From Acidobacteriaceae bacterium (GTDB lineage: Bacteria > Acidobacteriota > Terriglobia > Terriglobales > Acidobacteriaceae), in assembly GCA_003156805.1 (NCBI GenBank), contig PMHV01000007.1, positions 62,155 to 126,154 on the forward strand: a stretch of 64,000 bases of DNA, read 5' to 3'. Below the pieces are notes generated by a model. It saw nothing but the letters and a program-made list of their open reading frames with translations. It made no database searches and was not told the origin of the DNA. Made by a program: the position numbers and the translations under genes. Shown piece after piece: positions 36,464-45,856 of the stretch (its first letter is position 1; each line of letters opens with the position of its first letter).

Positions 36464-36949
36464 TCACCCGGAAAAAAGACTGACCAGGAGCCAGTATGCG
36501 CGGAACTTCAAGGTTGCGGAACGGCCGAACGTCTGCACATCGGTTTCAGTCGTAAGCAGCGTGCCCTCATGGACCGGTGTGAGTGAGAAATTCCAAACCC
36601 CTCTGGCATAGCCTTCGCGGTGAAAATCTGCAAACTGCTGCGGCGTGAAGCCGCGAACGATGCCGCCATCCGGCCTCCAGAAGCGGCCGGCAATGCCCAG
36701 GACTACTTCGCGCGGTGCGACCGCCGCGAGTCGGAGAAAAGATCCGCGCCCGAATTCTTCGGCGGCGGACTCTGGAGTTCCGCCGCGGCCGAGACGATAG
36801 CCCCGAAGGCGCATAAGACCTCGAACGATGGGAAGATTCGAGAAATTGGCGTGTTCTAAAGCGGCGTACGCTTTTTCTTCCGAGGCATGCACGAGAATGG
36901 AATGGCTGGCGCTGACCTGATAGTGCGGCAGCCATTCGTCAATGGCCAT
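36464..36949 (-). CDS. SRPBCC-like protein with apparent 3' frameshift
   Basis: As read, a 161-residue protein ('ILVHASEEKAYAALEHANFSNLPIVRGLMRLRG', 'GSFLRLAAVAPREVVLGIAGRFWRP', 'FTPQQFADFHREGYARGVWNFSLTPV'), similar in layout to SRPBCC/START-type ligand-binding proteins. The frame stops at 36464 just after 'YWLLVSLFSG'. A one-base shift at the six-T run (36472-36477 on the plus strand) restores 'VIRKAMLHEVKRIAEPHSD' and a stop at 36408-36410, a natural-looking helix end 36 bases before ymdB. So this is either a sequencing slip or a real late frameshift. ATG 36949; GTG 36958 overlaps the upstream stop (GTGA). Function unknown. Confidence 0.65.
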   Translation of the reverse strand: MAIDEWLPHYQVSASHSILVHASEEKAYAALEHANFSNLPIVRGLMRLRGYRLGRGGTPESAAEEFGRGSFLRLAAVAPREVVLGIAGRFWRPDGGIVRGFTPQQFADFHREGYARGVWNFSLTPVHEGTLLTTETDVQTFGRSATLKFRAYWLLVSLFSG

Positions 36950-36954
36950 CGCTC

Positions 36955-38547
36955 TCACTGCTCTAGCTCCGCCGCACGCAGAAAGTCGTAGTTTCCAGCA
37001 GGATTCAATTGCAGATTGTGGACGCGCCGGTTGTGGACGAGAACGTTATCGAGATACCAGAGATCGATGTAGGGAAGCTCCGCGGCCAGAATGCTTTGCA
37101 CTTCGGCATAGAGCGGCTTGCGCACGCTGGGATCGACTTCGCGGCGGGCGCGATCAATGAGAGCGTCGACGCGCGGATTCGAGTAATAGCCGCGGTTGGC
37201 GCCGTTGGGCGGGAACTTCGCCGAGTCAAAGGCGTATTCGAAGATATCGGGATCTTCGTTGCCGCCAATCCAGCGAAGACTGTAGAGCTGAAAAGCTCCG
37301 TGAGTCACGTCGCTGAAGAAAGTTGCTGACTCGAAACTGCGAATGTCGAGCGCAATCCCCACTTCACGCAGCTGCTGCTGTATGACGGCGACCATCAAAC
37401 GGGTGCTCTCGGTTGTGGAAGTCTTCATGGTGATGTGAAAGCGGACGCCGTTTATCGCAGGATAGCCCGCCGCATCCAGCAGCTTGCGGGCTTTGCCGGG
37501 ATCGTGGTCGTAGCGCGGCACGTCTCCGTTGTAAGCCCAGCTCTGCGACGGCAGAACGCTGCGCGCCGGTTGGGCTTCGCCGCGCCATAAATATTCGATC
37601 ATCGGCGCGCGGTCGAGGGCATAGGCGATGGCCTGACGCACGTGCACATCTTTCAGGATGGGATCGCGCAGATTGAATCCCAGATACTGCATCTCGGTGC
37701 CGGGTTCGGACTCGACGGCAAGGGACGGGTCGCGCTGCAGAGTCAGCACAGTGTCGGGTGGGAATGAGGCGTTGATAATGAGGTCCGCACTGCCTTTGCG
37801 AAGTTCGAGAGCTTGCGTAGTCGCGTCGGGAACCACGGCAAAGCGCACGCGCGCGAGGTGAGGCTTCTCGCCCCAGTAATCGTCGTTGCGCTCGATGACG
37901 ATTTCTTTGTCCGTTTCGGCGGAGACAAACTTGAACGGCCCAGAGCCGATGGGATAGCTCGCGATTTCATTTCCGCTGCCGTAAGGGACGATGCCGATTG
38001 CACCGTCGGACAGATTCCACAGCAGGGTGGCGTCCCGCTCTTTCAGATGAAAGATCACGGTGTAATCCTCCGGTGCATCGATGTGATCGACGAAACGGTA
38101 GGCCGCTGTCTTCGTACTCCGAATCTTGCCTTGGAGCAGAGAATCGAAGGTCCATTTCACATCGCGCGAAGTGAGCGGGCGGCCATCGTGGAACGTGACG
38201 CCGTGATGCAGGTGAAAAACATAGGTGAGCGGATCGGGAATCTCCCAGCGTTCGGCGAGGCCGGGAGCAACGTTTAACTTGCTTCCGCGCGAAAGCAAAT
38301 CGTCGAAGATCAAGTTGTCGATGCGCTCCGAATATGCATCCAGACCTACGCGTGGATCCAGGTTTGTGGGACTCGATTCGATCACCATCACCAGCGTGTT
38401 GGGATCGGGCTTGCTGGCGCAGGAGAGCAGGGAAGACAGCAGGGCAAGCGCGGCGAAGGAACTACCGAGCTGGAATGAATGAGACTTGGTCCAGCGGTTG
38501 AACGCCGGAAAGTTCGGCCGGCCGCAACATGCACGAGCGATACGCAT
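36955..38547 (-). CDS. Peptide-type ABC substrate-binding lipoprotein (SBP family 5)
   Basis: A 530-residue exported solute-binding protein of the DppA/OppA group. After a long N-terminus (~30 residues) comes a lipoprotein signal ending 'LLSSLLSC', so it should be anchored to a membrane. 'TNLDPRVGLDAYSERIDNLIFDDLL', 'YVFHLHHGVTFHDGRPLTSRDVKWTFDSLL', 'PIGSGPFKFV' and 'VRQAIAYALDRAPMIEYLWRGEAQPARSVLP' are family hallmarks. No permease or ATPase genes accompany it. It overlaps DUF1697 (TGATG at 38545-38549) and the SRPBCC-like gene, downstream of nagZ-anmK, which suggests binding of muropeptides; this is inference. Confidence 0.85.
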   Translation of the reverse strand: MRIARACCGRPNFPAFNRWTKSHSFQLGSSFAALALLSSLLSCASKPDPNTLVMVIESSPTNLDPRVGLDAYSERIDNLIFDDLLSRGSKLNVAPGLAERWEIPDPLTYVFHLHHGVTFHDGRPLTSRDVKWTFDSLLQGKIRSTKTAAYRFVDHIDAPEDYTVIFHLKERDATLLWNLSDGAIGIVPYGSGNEIASYPIGSGPFKFVSAETDKEIVIERNDDYWGEKPHLARVRFAVVPDATTQALELRKGSADLIINASFPPDTVLTLQRDPSLAVESEPGTEMQYLGFNLRDPILKDVHVRQAIAYALDRAPMIEYLWRGEAQPARSVLPSQSWAYNGDVPRYDHDPGKARKLLDAAGYPAINGVRFHITMKTSTTESTRLMVAVIQQQLREVGIALDIRSFESATFFSDVTHGAFQLYSLRWIGGNEDPDIFEYAFDSAKFPPNGANRGYYSNPRVDALIDRARREVDPSVRKPLYAEVQSILAAELPYIDLWYLDNVLVHNRRVHNLQLNPAGNYDFLRAAELEQ

Positions 38548-39095
38548 CAGGCGCAGCTCAGGGACATCTCGTAGAGTTTGTTGACTGTGTTCCAGTTGCG
38601 AGTTGTGGTGACTACCGACAGCGCGCGGTCGAGAGGACTTTTCATCAAACTACTTTCGGAGGCGCCGTTGGGAAGGTAGAGATAAATCTCCTGGAGGCAA
38701 CAACGAGACTCGTCGGGTTTTGTGGTTAACGTTTCTAATCTCTTTATGGCGGAAGGAGCGAGCTTCGCGGATAGAAACATAACATGAAGCTTTGCCGGGT
38801 CGATTTCGGGCCGCTTGAAGAACGGGTTGTTTTCGATCATCTGGCGTAATTCGTCGCCGGTGCGAGAGATGACGGAGGACGAGAATCCGAAGTCGCTGAG
38901 AATTCTTTCTTCGATTCGCTTGGACAGTGCACTGGAGGAACGCTTAGCGGTTTTGAAAACCACATTGCCGCTCTGGATATAGGTTTTGACCTGCTCGAAA
39001 CCCAACGCCTCGAACGACCTTCGAAGAGCGTCCATCTTCATTCTCTTATTCTTGCCGACGTTAATTCCGCGCAGCATCGAGATGTAAACCGGCAT
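38547..39095 (-). CDS. DUF1697 family protein
   Basis: A 182-residue cytoplasmic protein. 'YISMLRGINVGKNKRMKMDALRRSFEALGFEQVKTYIQSGNVVF' at the N-terminus is the strongly conserved start of DUF1697 proteins, and the 'IYLYLPNGASESSLM' and 'TTRNWNTVNKLYEM' segments agree. Biochemical role unknown. Its stop overlaps the start of the substrate-binding protein gene (TGATG), and it follows anmK by 40 bases. Confidence 0.88.
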   Translation of the reverse strand: MPVYISMLRGINVGKNKRMKMDALRRSFEALGFEQVKTYIQSGNVVFKTAKRSSSALSKRIEERILSDFGFSSSVISRTGDELRQMIENNPFFKRPEIDPAKLHVMFLSAKLAPSAIKRLETLTTKPDESRCCLQEIYLYLPNGASESSLMKSPLDRALSVVTTTRNWNTVNKLYEMSLSCA

Positions 39096-39135
39096 GATTC
39101 ACCTGCTCACTGTTTATTGACGGCTGTTCAGTCAC

Positions 39136-40383
39136 CTAAGGATACGAGATTGTTCCCAGCACAGCCGGGTGTTTCGCTCCGGTCGCCGAAGGAACATTCG
39201 ACGGCCGCCGATGCCAGGTTTGGTGGGCAAGCACGGCAAAGGCAACAGCCTCTTTCGCTGCTGAGGGCAAGCCGAACTCCTCACTCAGCCGCACCTGCAA
39301 ACTGAGCGGAGCGAGTTCGCGGGCCAGCATTGCGATCAGAGTGTGGTTCCTTGCTCCTCCGCCGGAAACAATTATCTCGCGATACGAGGCCTTGGGTCTG
39401 TCTTTTGCGCGCTTCAGCACAAACCGATGTATCGCATCCGCGATCGACCGGGCAGTCAGGGCGGTCGCCGTGGCTACAATATCCTGCTTGCGTGCGCGGC
39501 CCGAAAGGTGGAGCAATTGTTGCACGAACTCGCGTCCGAATTGCTCGCGCCCGGCGCTTTTCGGCGGCCTTTGCCGGAAAAACTTTACGCGCATCACGCG
39601 GCCAAGCACATCCTCATCGGGCACTCCCGAAGCTGCAATGTTTCCATCACGATCATAGGGCCGGCCGAATAGTTTTTCCGTCACGGCATCGATGACCATA
39701 TTCCCAGGCCCGGTGTCGAAGGCGATCACATCCGCGGCGGCCGACTTTGCGGGTATTGCGGTCAGATTTGCGATTCCACCAATATTTTGTACCACGCGCC
39801 CAGCGCGCGGACTGGCGAACAGCAAGTAGTCGAGAAAAGGAACCAGCGGCGCACCATTGCCGCCCACAGCCATGTCAGCGGGACGAAAGTCGGAGACTAC
39901 GGGCACGCCCACGCGGGCGGCAATTACGGCGGCCTCACCCGTCTGCCAAGTTACGGCCAACTTGCGTCCGAGAAAGCGCCGCGCTGCGCTCTGATGATAA
40001 AGCGTCTGCCCATGACAGCCCACCAGTTGAACTCTTAGTTTGAATTGATGCTGCGCGGCCAACACGGCATCGGCATAAAGCTCGCCCAGCAGAAAATTGA
40101 GCCGAGCCAGATCGGCCACGCTTGCCCGCGGCGCATTCATCGCCGCCAGCACAGCGGCGCGAACGTTCCTTGGATAAGGATATTCATCGTGTCCAAGCAA
40201 ATCGAGCTTTGTGTGAACAGGGGCGGACCGTCCGCGCGATTCGGGGACTGCATTATTGGCCTGGTGTGGCCCGACTTCGAGACGACCGCTTATGCGCACC
40301 AGCGCCACGTTGATGCCGTCAGCGGACGTCCCGCTCATCACGCCCGCGACGATTATGCCCGCGTCCCTCGGTCTTAACGCCAT
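39136..40383 (-). CDS. anmK: Anhydro-N-acetylmuramic acid kinase AnmK
   Basis: A 415-residue sugar kinase of the ASKHA fold that phosphorylates and opens 1,6-anhydroMurNAc during cell-wall recycling. 'VAGVMSGTSADGINVALVRI' near 12-31, 'VGCHGQTLYH' near 118, 'TWQTGEAAVIAARVGVPVVSDFRPADMAVGGNGAPLVPF' near 145-183, 'NIGGIANLT', 'FDTGPGNMVID' and 'VSGGGARNHTL' are complete. ATG 40383 directly follows the nagZ stop (TGAATG), so the two recycling genes are coupled. Confidence 0.95.
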   Translation of the reverse strand: MALRPRDAGIIVAGVMSGTSADGINVALVRISGRLEVGPHQANNAVPESRGRSAPVHTKLDLLGHDEYPYPRNVRAAVLAAMNAPRASVADLARLNFLLGELYADAVLAAQHQFKLRVQLVGCHGQTLYHQSAARRFLGRKLAVTWQTGEAAVIAARVGVPVVSDFRPADMAVGGNGAPLVPFLDYLLFASPRAGRVVQNIGGIANLTAIPAKSAAADVIAFDTGPGNMVIDAVTEKLFGRPYDRDGNIAASGVPDEDVLGRVMRVKFFRQRPPKSAGREQFGREFVQQLLHLSGRARKQDIVATATALTARSIADAIHRFVLKRAKDRPKASYREIIVSGGGARNHTLIAMLARELAPLSLQVRLSEEFGLPSAAKEAVAFAVLAHQTWHRRPSNVPSATGAKHPAVLGTISYP

Positions 40384-41538
40384 TCACGCGCCCGCCTTGT
40401 CAGCAGATGCTTCGGCAGTTGTCGGCTCGGCAGTGATCGACTCGGCATTCGGCGCACGCAGCCGGACCTCTTCACTGAATTCCCAGAGGTTGCGCGTGAG
40501 CCTTTTCACAGTCGTGTCGGAGGGCGCTTTCCCGCGGCGCAGCAGCTTCGCCGATTTATTCTTGAACGTTAGCACGCGCCGCGCCGATTCGTCCACGCGC
40601 CGCGCGAACTTTGGATTCTTTTCTGCGGTCTTCACCAGTTCTTCGTAAGCGTGTGCGATGTAATCTTCGCGATGGCAGACCAGACACAAATCTCCGCCGG
40701 ATCGAACAAACTTAACGGCGGCCTGGCCGATGGGCGCGGCTGATAGAACGCCGCCCATTTCTAAATCATCGGATACGATCAGATTGCGATATCCGATACG
40801 CTTGCGGAGGATATCGCTGATCCATTTCCTGGAGAGTGACGCCGGTGTCTTATCGCCTGTCACTTGCGGGTATGCCGCGTGCGAAATCATCACGAAGGGC
40901 ATCTGCGGTTGAAGAAACCGATAGGGAACGATGTCTTCGGCCCAAAGTTTCTTGAGTGGTTTTTCGATGACCGGCAATTCGTGATGGCTGTCAAGTTTCC
41001 CCTCGCCGAGGCCGGGAAAATGCTTGCCGCAGCCCAGCACGCCCGCGATGCGCAGGCCCGCGAGAAAATCTCGCGCATATTTCACGACTTCTTTCGGATC
41101 GGCCGAAACCGATCGCGAACTCATGACGCTGCGCGAAGCTTCGAAGGCAAGGTCGAGCGCGGGAGCGAAATCAACCTTAAATCCAAGCGAACGGCAGTTC
41201 TCGCCGATCATCTGTCCGTGCTTGCGGAAAAGCTTGCGGTCGCCGGTGGCGTATACATCCGCGGCTGAAGGTGCTGGTCCCAGCACTTCGCGAAAGCGAT
41301 CCACGCGGCCGCCTTCGAGATCGACGCAGGTAAACAGGGGCGTGGAAATGCATTTCCGGCAATCGTGCAGCAGTCGCCATGTCTGCTCGACGCTCTTGAT
41401 GTTGCGCGCGAACAGAATTACTCCGGCCGGCTGGATGCGCGTGAGCAGGGAACTGATCTGCGGCGTCATCTCTGTGCCGTCGAAGCCGACGATCAGGAGT
41501 TGGCCGACTTCCGGGGATGGCCGCGAGGATCGGGTCAT
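40384..41538 (-). CDS. nagZ: Beta-N-acetylhexosaminidase NagZ (GH3)
   Basis: A 384-residue glycoside hydrolase family 3 enzyme. 'LLIVGFDGTEMTPQISSLLTRIQPAGVILFARN' opens the barrel; 'KHFPGLGEGKLDSHHELPVI' carries the NagZ loop histidine; 'LIVSDDLEMGGV' holds the nucleophilic aspartate. It removes GlcNAc from anhydro-muropeptides in the cytoplasm. No signal peptide is visible. The C-terminus is extended by an alanine/threonine-rich tail. ATG 41538 overlaps the stop of the upstream membrane-protein gene (ATGA). Confidence 0.93.
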   Translation of the reverse strand: MTRSSRPSPEVGQLLIVGFDGTEMTPQISSLLTRIQPAGVILFARNIKSVEQTWRLLHDCRKCISTPLFTCVDLEGGRVDRFREVLGPAPSAADVYATGDRKLFRKHGQMIGENCRSLGFKVDFAPALDLAFEASRSVMSSRSVSADPKEVVKYARDFLAGLRIAGVLGCGKHFPGLGEGKLDSHHELPVIEKPLKKLWAEDIVPYRFLQPQMPFVMISHAAYPQVTGDKTPASLSRKWISDILRKRIGYRNLIVSDDLEMGGVLSAAPIGQAAVKFVRSGGDLCLVCHREDYIAHAYEELVKTAEKNPKFARRVDESARRVLTFKNKSAKLLRRGKAPSDTTVKRLTRNLWEFSEEVRLRAPNAESITAEPTTAEASADKAGA

Positions 41539-42011
41539 CGCTCTCCCGCTCGATTCTGAGATGGGGGAACCCAGCGAATCTTACGCCTGAACCATTCGGC
41601 AATTGCGACAAGGAAGATCACAAGGGCGATTTGCCCAGCCCCTGATCCAGCGACGGCCATTGTATGCCGGGTGACTGGTGAAACATGAAGCCAACTCAGC
41701 GCGACCCTGTAGACGAGGTCCGCCCCCATCAAAACACATGCGAGCTTTACGGAATTCTTAGGCAACGTAATTGCAATAATAAAAAAATAGATGGCAGTGA
41801 TGACCACTGAAACCTTCATGAAAATACCGAAGAAGCTCTTGTGCAGAGGCTCCGGCGCGATGAAATGACCTTGAACAAAGCTGCGGATTTCGCCAGTCAG
41901 GAACAGAGCGCAGAATAGGAAAAGGACGGCTAAAAAGACAGTGGTGAACCGATCGCTATCTATAGTGATTTCGCCATTGTCTTCGGGCTCGGTTTTCGGC
42001 TCCTGGGTCAT
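41535..42011 (-). CDS. Four-helix membrane protein of unknown function
   Basis: A 158-residue protein with an acidic N-terminal tail (~22 residues), about four membrane helices (roughly 24-42, 60-84, 88-106, 120-140) and a basic C-terminal tail. I do not recognise a family. Its start overlaps the mutS stop and its stop overlaps the nagZ start, both by ATGA, so it must be made from the same transcript as both. Between a repair gene and wall-recycling genes, a transport or envelope role is conceivable, but no residue supports it. Confidence 0.75.
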   Translation of the reverse strand: MTQEPKTEPEDNGEITIDSDRFTTVFLAVLFLFCALFLTGEIRSFVQGHFIAPEPLHKSFFGIFMKVSVVITAIYFFIIAITLPKNSVKLACVLMGADLVYRVALSWLHVSPVTRHTMAVAGSGAGQIALVIFLVAIAEWFRRKIRWVPPSQNRAGER

Positions 42012-44692
42012 TCAATTTGCCTCTTCAGCTCCGCCAGCAGATTCAGTGCTTCCAGCGGCGTGAGCCGGTTCAAATCCACTTCGCGCAACTTTTCCAGAAC
42101 GGGCTGCGAAAGGGGCGTGAAAATGGTCAACTGCGCCGGAGGAGGCGTCGCGCCCGGCGAAAGATGTCCCGTGGCCAACCGCTCGACGGATTCATGCTCG
42201 GCCAATACCTCTCGCGCCCGCGCAATTACTTCGTTTGGCAGTCCCGCCAGCTTGGCGACTTCGATGCCGTAGCTGCGGTCGGCGGCTCCGGGCTCAACTT
42301 TGCGCAGGAATGCGATGCCGCCGCTGGTTTCTCTCACCGAGACGTGACAGTTCTTGACGCCCGAAAGCTGCTCGGCCAGTTCCGTCAATTCGAAATAGTG
42401 CGTGGCGAACAAAGTCTTCGCCCGCACACGCGCGTGAAGATACTCGATCGCGGCCCAGGCAATCGCTAGGCCGTCGTAAGTCGACGTGCCGCGACCAACT
42501 TCATCGAGAAGAATCAAAGATCGCGGTGTTGCGGTATGCAGAATCGCCGCCGTTTCCGTCATTTCGACCATGAAAGTCGAGCGCCCGCGTGCCAGATTGT
42601 CGCTGGCGCCGATGCGAGTAAAAACTCGATCCACCACGCTCAGTCGTGCCGAGCGCGCCGGTACAAACGATCCCATCTGAGCCAGAATCACAATCAGCGC
42701 GGCTTGTCTCAAGTAGGTCGACTTGCCGCCCATATTTGGCCCGGTCAAAAGCATGATCGTCTGCGTGGTCGAGTTCAAGTAGAGGTCGTTCGGCACGAAG
42801 CGCTCAGTACCGCCGGCCATCTCCTGCTGCTCGATCACAGGATGACGGCCTTCGACAATCTCCAGATCTCCCACGTGGCCGTCACGAGAGTCGAGAAACT
42901 GCGGCCGGCGATAGTTATGCAGCGCAGCGAGGTGCGCCATCGACGCCAGTACATCCACTTCGGCTAAGGCCAGCGCCGTCTGCCGGATTCGTTTTGCCTC
43001 CCTCGCAATCGTGGAACGCAATTCTGTAAACAGCCGCCGCTCGATCTCGACAATTGTTTCCTGAGCGTCGAGAATCTTGGCCTCGTACCCCTTCAACTCT
43101 GGGGTGGTGAAGCGCTCGGCGCCCACCAGGGTTTGCTTGCGGTCATAATCCCCAGGCACGAGATGGAGGTTCGGTTTCGAGACTTCAATGTAGTAGCCAA
43201 AAATGGAATTGAACTTGACCTTCAGCGATGCGATTCCGGTGCGTGAGCGCTCGCGCTGTTCGATCTGGGCCAGCACTTGCTTGCTGTTGCGGGAGAGATC
43301 GCGCAGTTCGTCCAGCTCGCTGGACACTCCCGAAGCAATCACGCCGCCATCAGCAAAGCTCAGCGGCGGCTCGGGAACAATTGTTTTTTCAATGCGCTCG
43401 CGCAGGTCCACAAGTTCATCGAGGGATGCGTGCAACGTCTTCAGGCGTTCCGCCGTCATGCGAGCCACGGCAGCTTTGACCGCCGGAATTTTTCCCACGG
43501 ATGCCGCGAGCGCCAGCACGTCGCGCGGGTTCGCCGTCTCCAGTGTGATGCGGCTCAAGAGCCGCTCCAGATCGAGCACACCATCGAGCGCTCGGCGCAA
43601 CTCCTCTCGGGCGACGAGGTTCTTCACGCCCGCTTCCACGGCATCGAGCCGGCCGGTGATTTCGCTCAGATCGAGAGACGGCCGCAGCAGCCACGAACGC
43701 AGTAGCCGTTTGCCCATCGGAGTAACCGCACAATCGATGGAACGAAACAAAGTAACGCCGGCATCTGCGCCCGCGAACAGCGGCTCAATCAGTTCCAGAT
43801 TCCGCACGGTGACCGCATCCAGCACCAGGCAGTTGTGGCGCTCGTACCAGCCGATGCGGTCCACGTGATCGAGCGAGCCGCGCTGCGTGGAGCGCACGTA
43901 GTAGAGAATCGCTCCCGCCGCGGCCGCCGCCGCAGTTCGACCGGCAAGGCCAAAGCCCTCGAGTGACAAGACTCCGAAATGATTTTCCAGCAGCGGAATG
44001 GCGTGGTCGGGAGCGAAGATCCAATCTTCGACGGGAGTCTCGGTGCAGGTGGCTCCTGCAGCTCTGGGCCGAGGGGAAAGAGCAGCCTGAGAAGGCCGCG
44101 ACCCTGCCTCAAACAACGGCGCGGAAGAACCATATAACAGCTCTTTGGGGCGCAACTGCTCTAACTCTTCCTGCACCCGACGTAGCGCGCTCTCGCCGGT
44201 AAATTCGGTGGCCCGGAATTCTCCCGTGGAAACATCCAGCGCTGCGAAGCCCACGGCGTCGCCCACCTGGGCCAGCGCCGCCAAAAAATTGTTTTCTTCC
44301 GATCCCAGCGACGCATCGGCTGCGGTTCCGGGAGTGACCACGCGCGTCACTTCGCGCCGCACCAATTTCCCGGCGATCTGTTTTCCAGCCATCTGCTTGT
44401 GGGCGAGGTGAGCATCTTCCATCTGCTCGCAGATGGCGACCTTGTATCCCTTGCGAATGAGTTTGCCGATGTAACCCTCGGCCGCGTGATAAGGCACGCC
44501 ACACATGGGCACGGCGATGCCTTTTTCTTTATTACGCGAGGTGAGTGTGATCTGAAGTTCCTTGGCGGCCAGCACGGCATCGTCGAAGAAAAGCTCGTAG
44601 AAATCACCCAGGCGGAAGAACAGCAATGCGGAAGGGTGTTCGTTCTTGATGGCGGCATACTGCCGCATCAGCGGCGTGGAGGGCTCGGTCAT
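42008..44692 (-). CDS. mutS: DNA mismatch repair protein MutS
   Basis: An 894-residue MutS that recognises mismatches and starts repair. The N-terminal mismatch-binding motif 'FYELFFDDA' near 31-39, connector, lever and clamp regions, then the ATPase with Walker A 'GPNMGGKST', the 'STFMVEM' segment, Walker B '[23 protein letters not shown]' and '[11 protein letters not shown]' are all present. A ~25-residue insertion ('[27 protein letters not shown]') lies in the connector region. ATG 44692. It appears to head the minus-strand run to ymdB and is divergent from the GalT-like gene with a 118-base shared upstream region. Confidence 0.97.
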   Translation of the reverse strand: MTEPSTPLMRQYAAIKNEHPSALLFFRLGDFYELFFDDAVLAAKELQITLTSRNKEKGIAVPMCGVPYHAAEGYIGKLIRKGYKVAICEQMEDAHLAHKQMAGKQIAGKLVRREVTRVVTPGTAADASLGSEENNFLAALAQVGDAVGFAALDVSTGEFRATEFTGESALRRVQEELEQLRPKELLYGSSAPLFEAGSRPSQAALSPRPRAAGATCTETPVEDWIFAPDHAIPLLENHFGVLSLEGFGLAGRTAAAAAAGAILYYVRSTQRGSLDHVDRIGWYERHNCLVLDAVTVRNLELIEPLFAGADAGVTLFRSIDCAVTPMGKRLLRSWLLRPSLDLSEITGRLDAVEAGVKNLVAREELRRALDGVLDLERLLSRITLETANPRDVLALAASVGKIPAVKAAVARMTAERLKTLHASLDELVDLRERIEKTIVPEPPLSFADGGVIASGVSSELDELRDLSRNSKQVLAQIEQRERSRTGIASLKVKFNSIFGYYIEVSKPNLHLVPGDYDRKQTLVGAERFTTPELKGYEAKILDAQETIVEIERRLFTELRSTIAREAKRIRQTALALAEVDVLASMAHLAALHNYRRPQFLDSRDGHVGDLEIVEGRHPVIEQQEMAGGTERFVPNDLYLNSTTQTIMLLTGPNMGGKSTYLRQAALIVILAQMGSFVPARSARLSVVDRVFTRIGASDNLARGRSTFMVEMTETAAILHTATPRSLILLDEVGRGTSTYDGLAIAWAAIEYLHARVRAKTLFATHYFELTELAEQLSGVKNCHVSVRETSGGIAFLRKVEPGAADRSYGIEVAKLAGLPNEVIARAREVLAEHESVERLATGHLSPGATPPPAQLTIFTPLSQPVLEKLREVDLNRLTPLEALNLLAELKRQIE

Positions 44693-44810
44693 TTACAGGC
44701 TTCGAGCGCGGATTATAGCAAACCACGCTGCACCGCTTCTGTGGCGGAGATCACGCGCAAGCGGTGGAAATCGCAGTTGACTCCCTGCGCCCGCAATGCT
44801 TTCCTAGTGC

Positions 44811-45800
44811 ATGGAACTTCGCAAAGACCCGATCACGCGCTCGTGGGTCATTACTGGCGACGATCCCGCCGAGATCACGCCGCAAGCCGCATGCCGTTTT
44901 TGTCCCCAATCTCCGGCCGTGACTCAGGTGATTGCCGCGATGCCCAGCGCGGTGGGAACGACCTGGTCGGCGAGGGCCGTGGTACATCCCACTCCGCTCT
45001 ATCACATTGAAGGGGAACCCGGACGCCGCGGTGATGGCATCTACGATCGCATGCGTTCCGTCGGCGCCCACGAGGTTCTTGTGGAGAACCGGCACCACGA
45101 CCGCCATCTATGGCGAGCCACCGACGCGGAAATCGAACTCTTCCTCCGCCTGGCAGCCGAGCGCATCCTCGATCTCAAACGCGACGCGCGCATCAAATAC
45201 GTCAGCTTCTTCAAAGACTACGGACCCAATGCTGGCCAGGAATTCAGCCACCCCACCTCACAAATCACCGCCACGATGTTCGTGCCCCGGCGCGTGCTTT
45301 ACGAACTGCGCGCCGCGCGCGAATATTTTCAGGCCAAAGAACGCTGCGTTTTTTGCGACATCGTGAGCCAGGAAGAGCGCCAGGCTCTGCGCGTGATCGA
45401 AACCCGCGGAGACTACATTGCCCTTTGCCCCTACGCGCCCCGCGTGCCCTATGAAACCTGGATTTTGCCCCGCACCCACATGGCTGGCTTCGGACGCACG
45501 GGCGTGGTGCGGCCCGGCAACCTGATCGATTTCGCCGCCATTTTGCGGCGCACGCTGCAACGCGTGCGCACCATTACGGAAGAATTTCATCTCGTGTTGC
45601 ACACCGCTCCCAACAGTTTTCATCCCTCCAAGAGCCTCGGTTATTGGAAGACCATTGACGACGACTATCACTGGCACGTCGAGATTCTTCCCGTCGTCGG
45701 CGCCAAGGCGCGTTCTTATACCTTCAAGGAGGTGTACTATTCGCCGGTGAGTTCGGAGACCGCCGTTAAGGCATTGCGGGAGGCCCGAATCGATGCGTGA
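44811..45800 (+). CDS. GalT-like HIT-superfamily nucleotidyltransferase lacking the usual nucleophilic His
   Basis: A 329-residue member of the galactose-1-phosphate uridylyltransferase family. 'LRKDPITRSWVI' at the start, 'HEVLVENRHHDRHLW', two CxxC pairs (C28/C31 and C179/C182) and H287-W-H289 ('YHWHVEILPV') follow the GalT plan. The active-site motif usually reads His-Pro-His-x-Gln with the second His forming the nucleotidyl intermediate; here it is H147-P-T-S-Q151, so the nucleophile position is Thr149. The enzyme may use a different mechanism (for example phosphorylase-like) or be inactive as a transferase. ATG 44811, divergent from mutS. No other Leloir genes are near. Confidence 0.75.
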   Translation: MELRKDPITRSWVITGDDPAEITPQAACRFCPQSPAVTQVIAAMPSAVGTTWSARAVVHPTPLYHIEGEPGRRGDGIYDRMRSVGAHEVLVENRHHDRHLWRATDAEIELFLRLAAERILDLKRDARIKYVSFFKDYGPNAGQEFSHPTSQITATMFVPRRVLYELRAAREYFQAKERCVFCDIVSQEERQALRVIETRGDYIALCPYAPRVPYETWILPRTHMAGFGRTGVVRPGNLIDFAAILRRTLQRVRTITEEFHLVLHTAPNSFHPSKSLGYWKTIDDDYHWHVEILPVVGAKARSYTFKEVYYSPVSSETAVKALREARIDA

Positions 45801-45856
45801 AGTTTTCCGAAAAACCGACGGAGGACTCGCGGAGTTTATCGGAGAGTCCGGACCGA

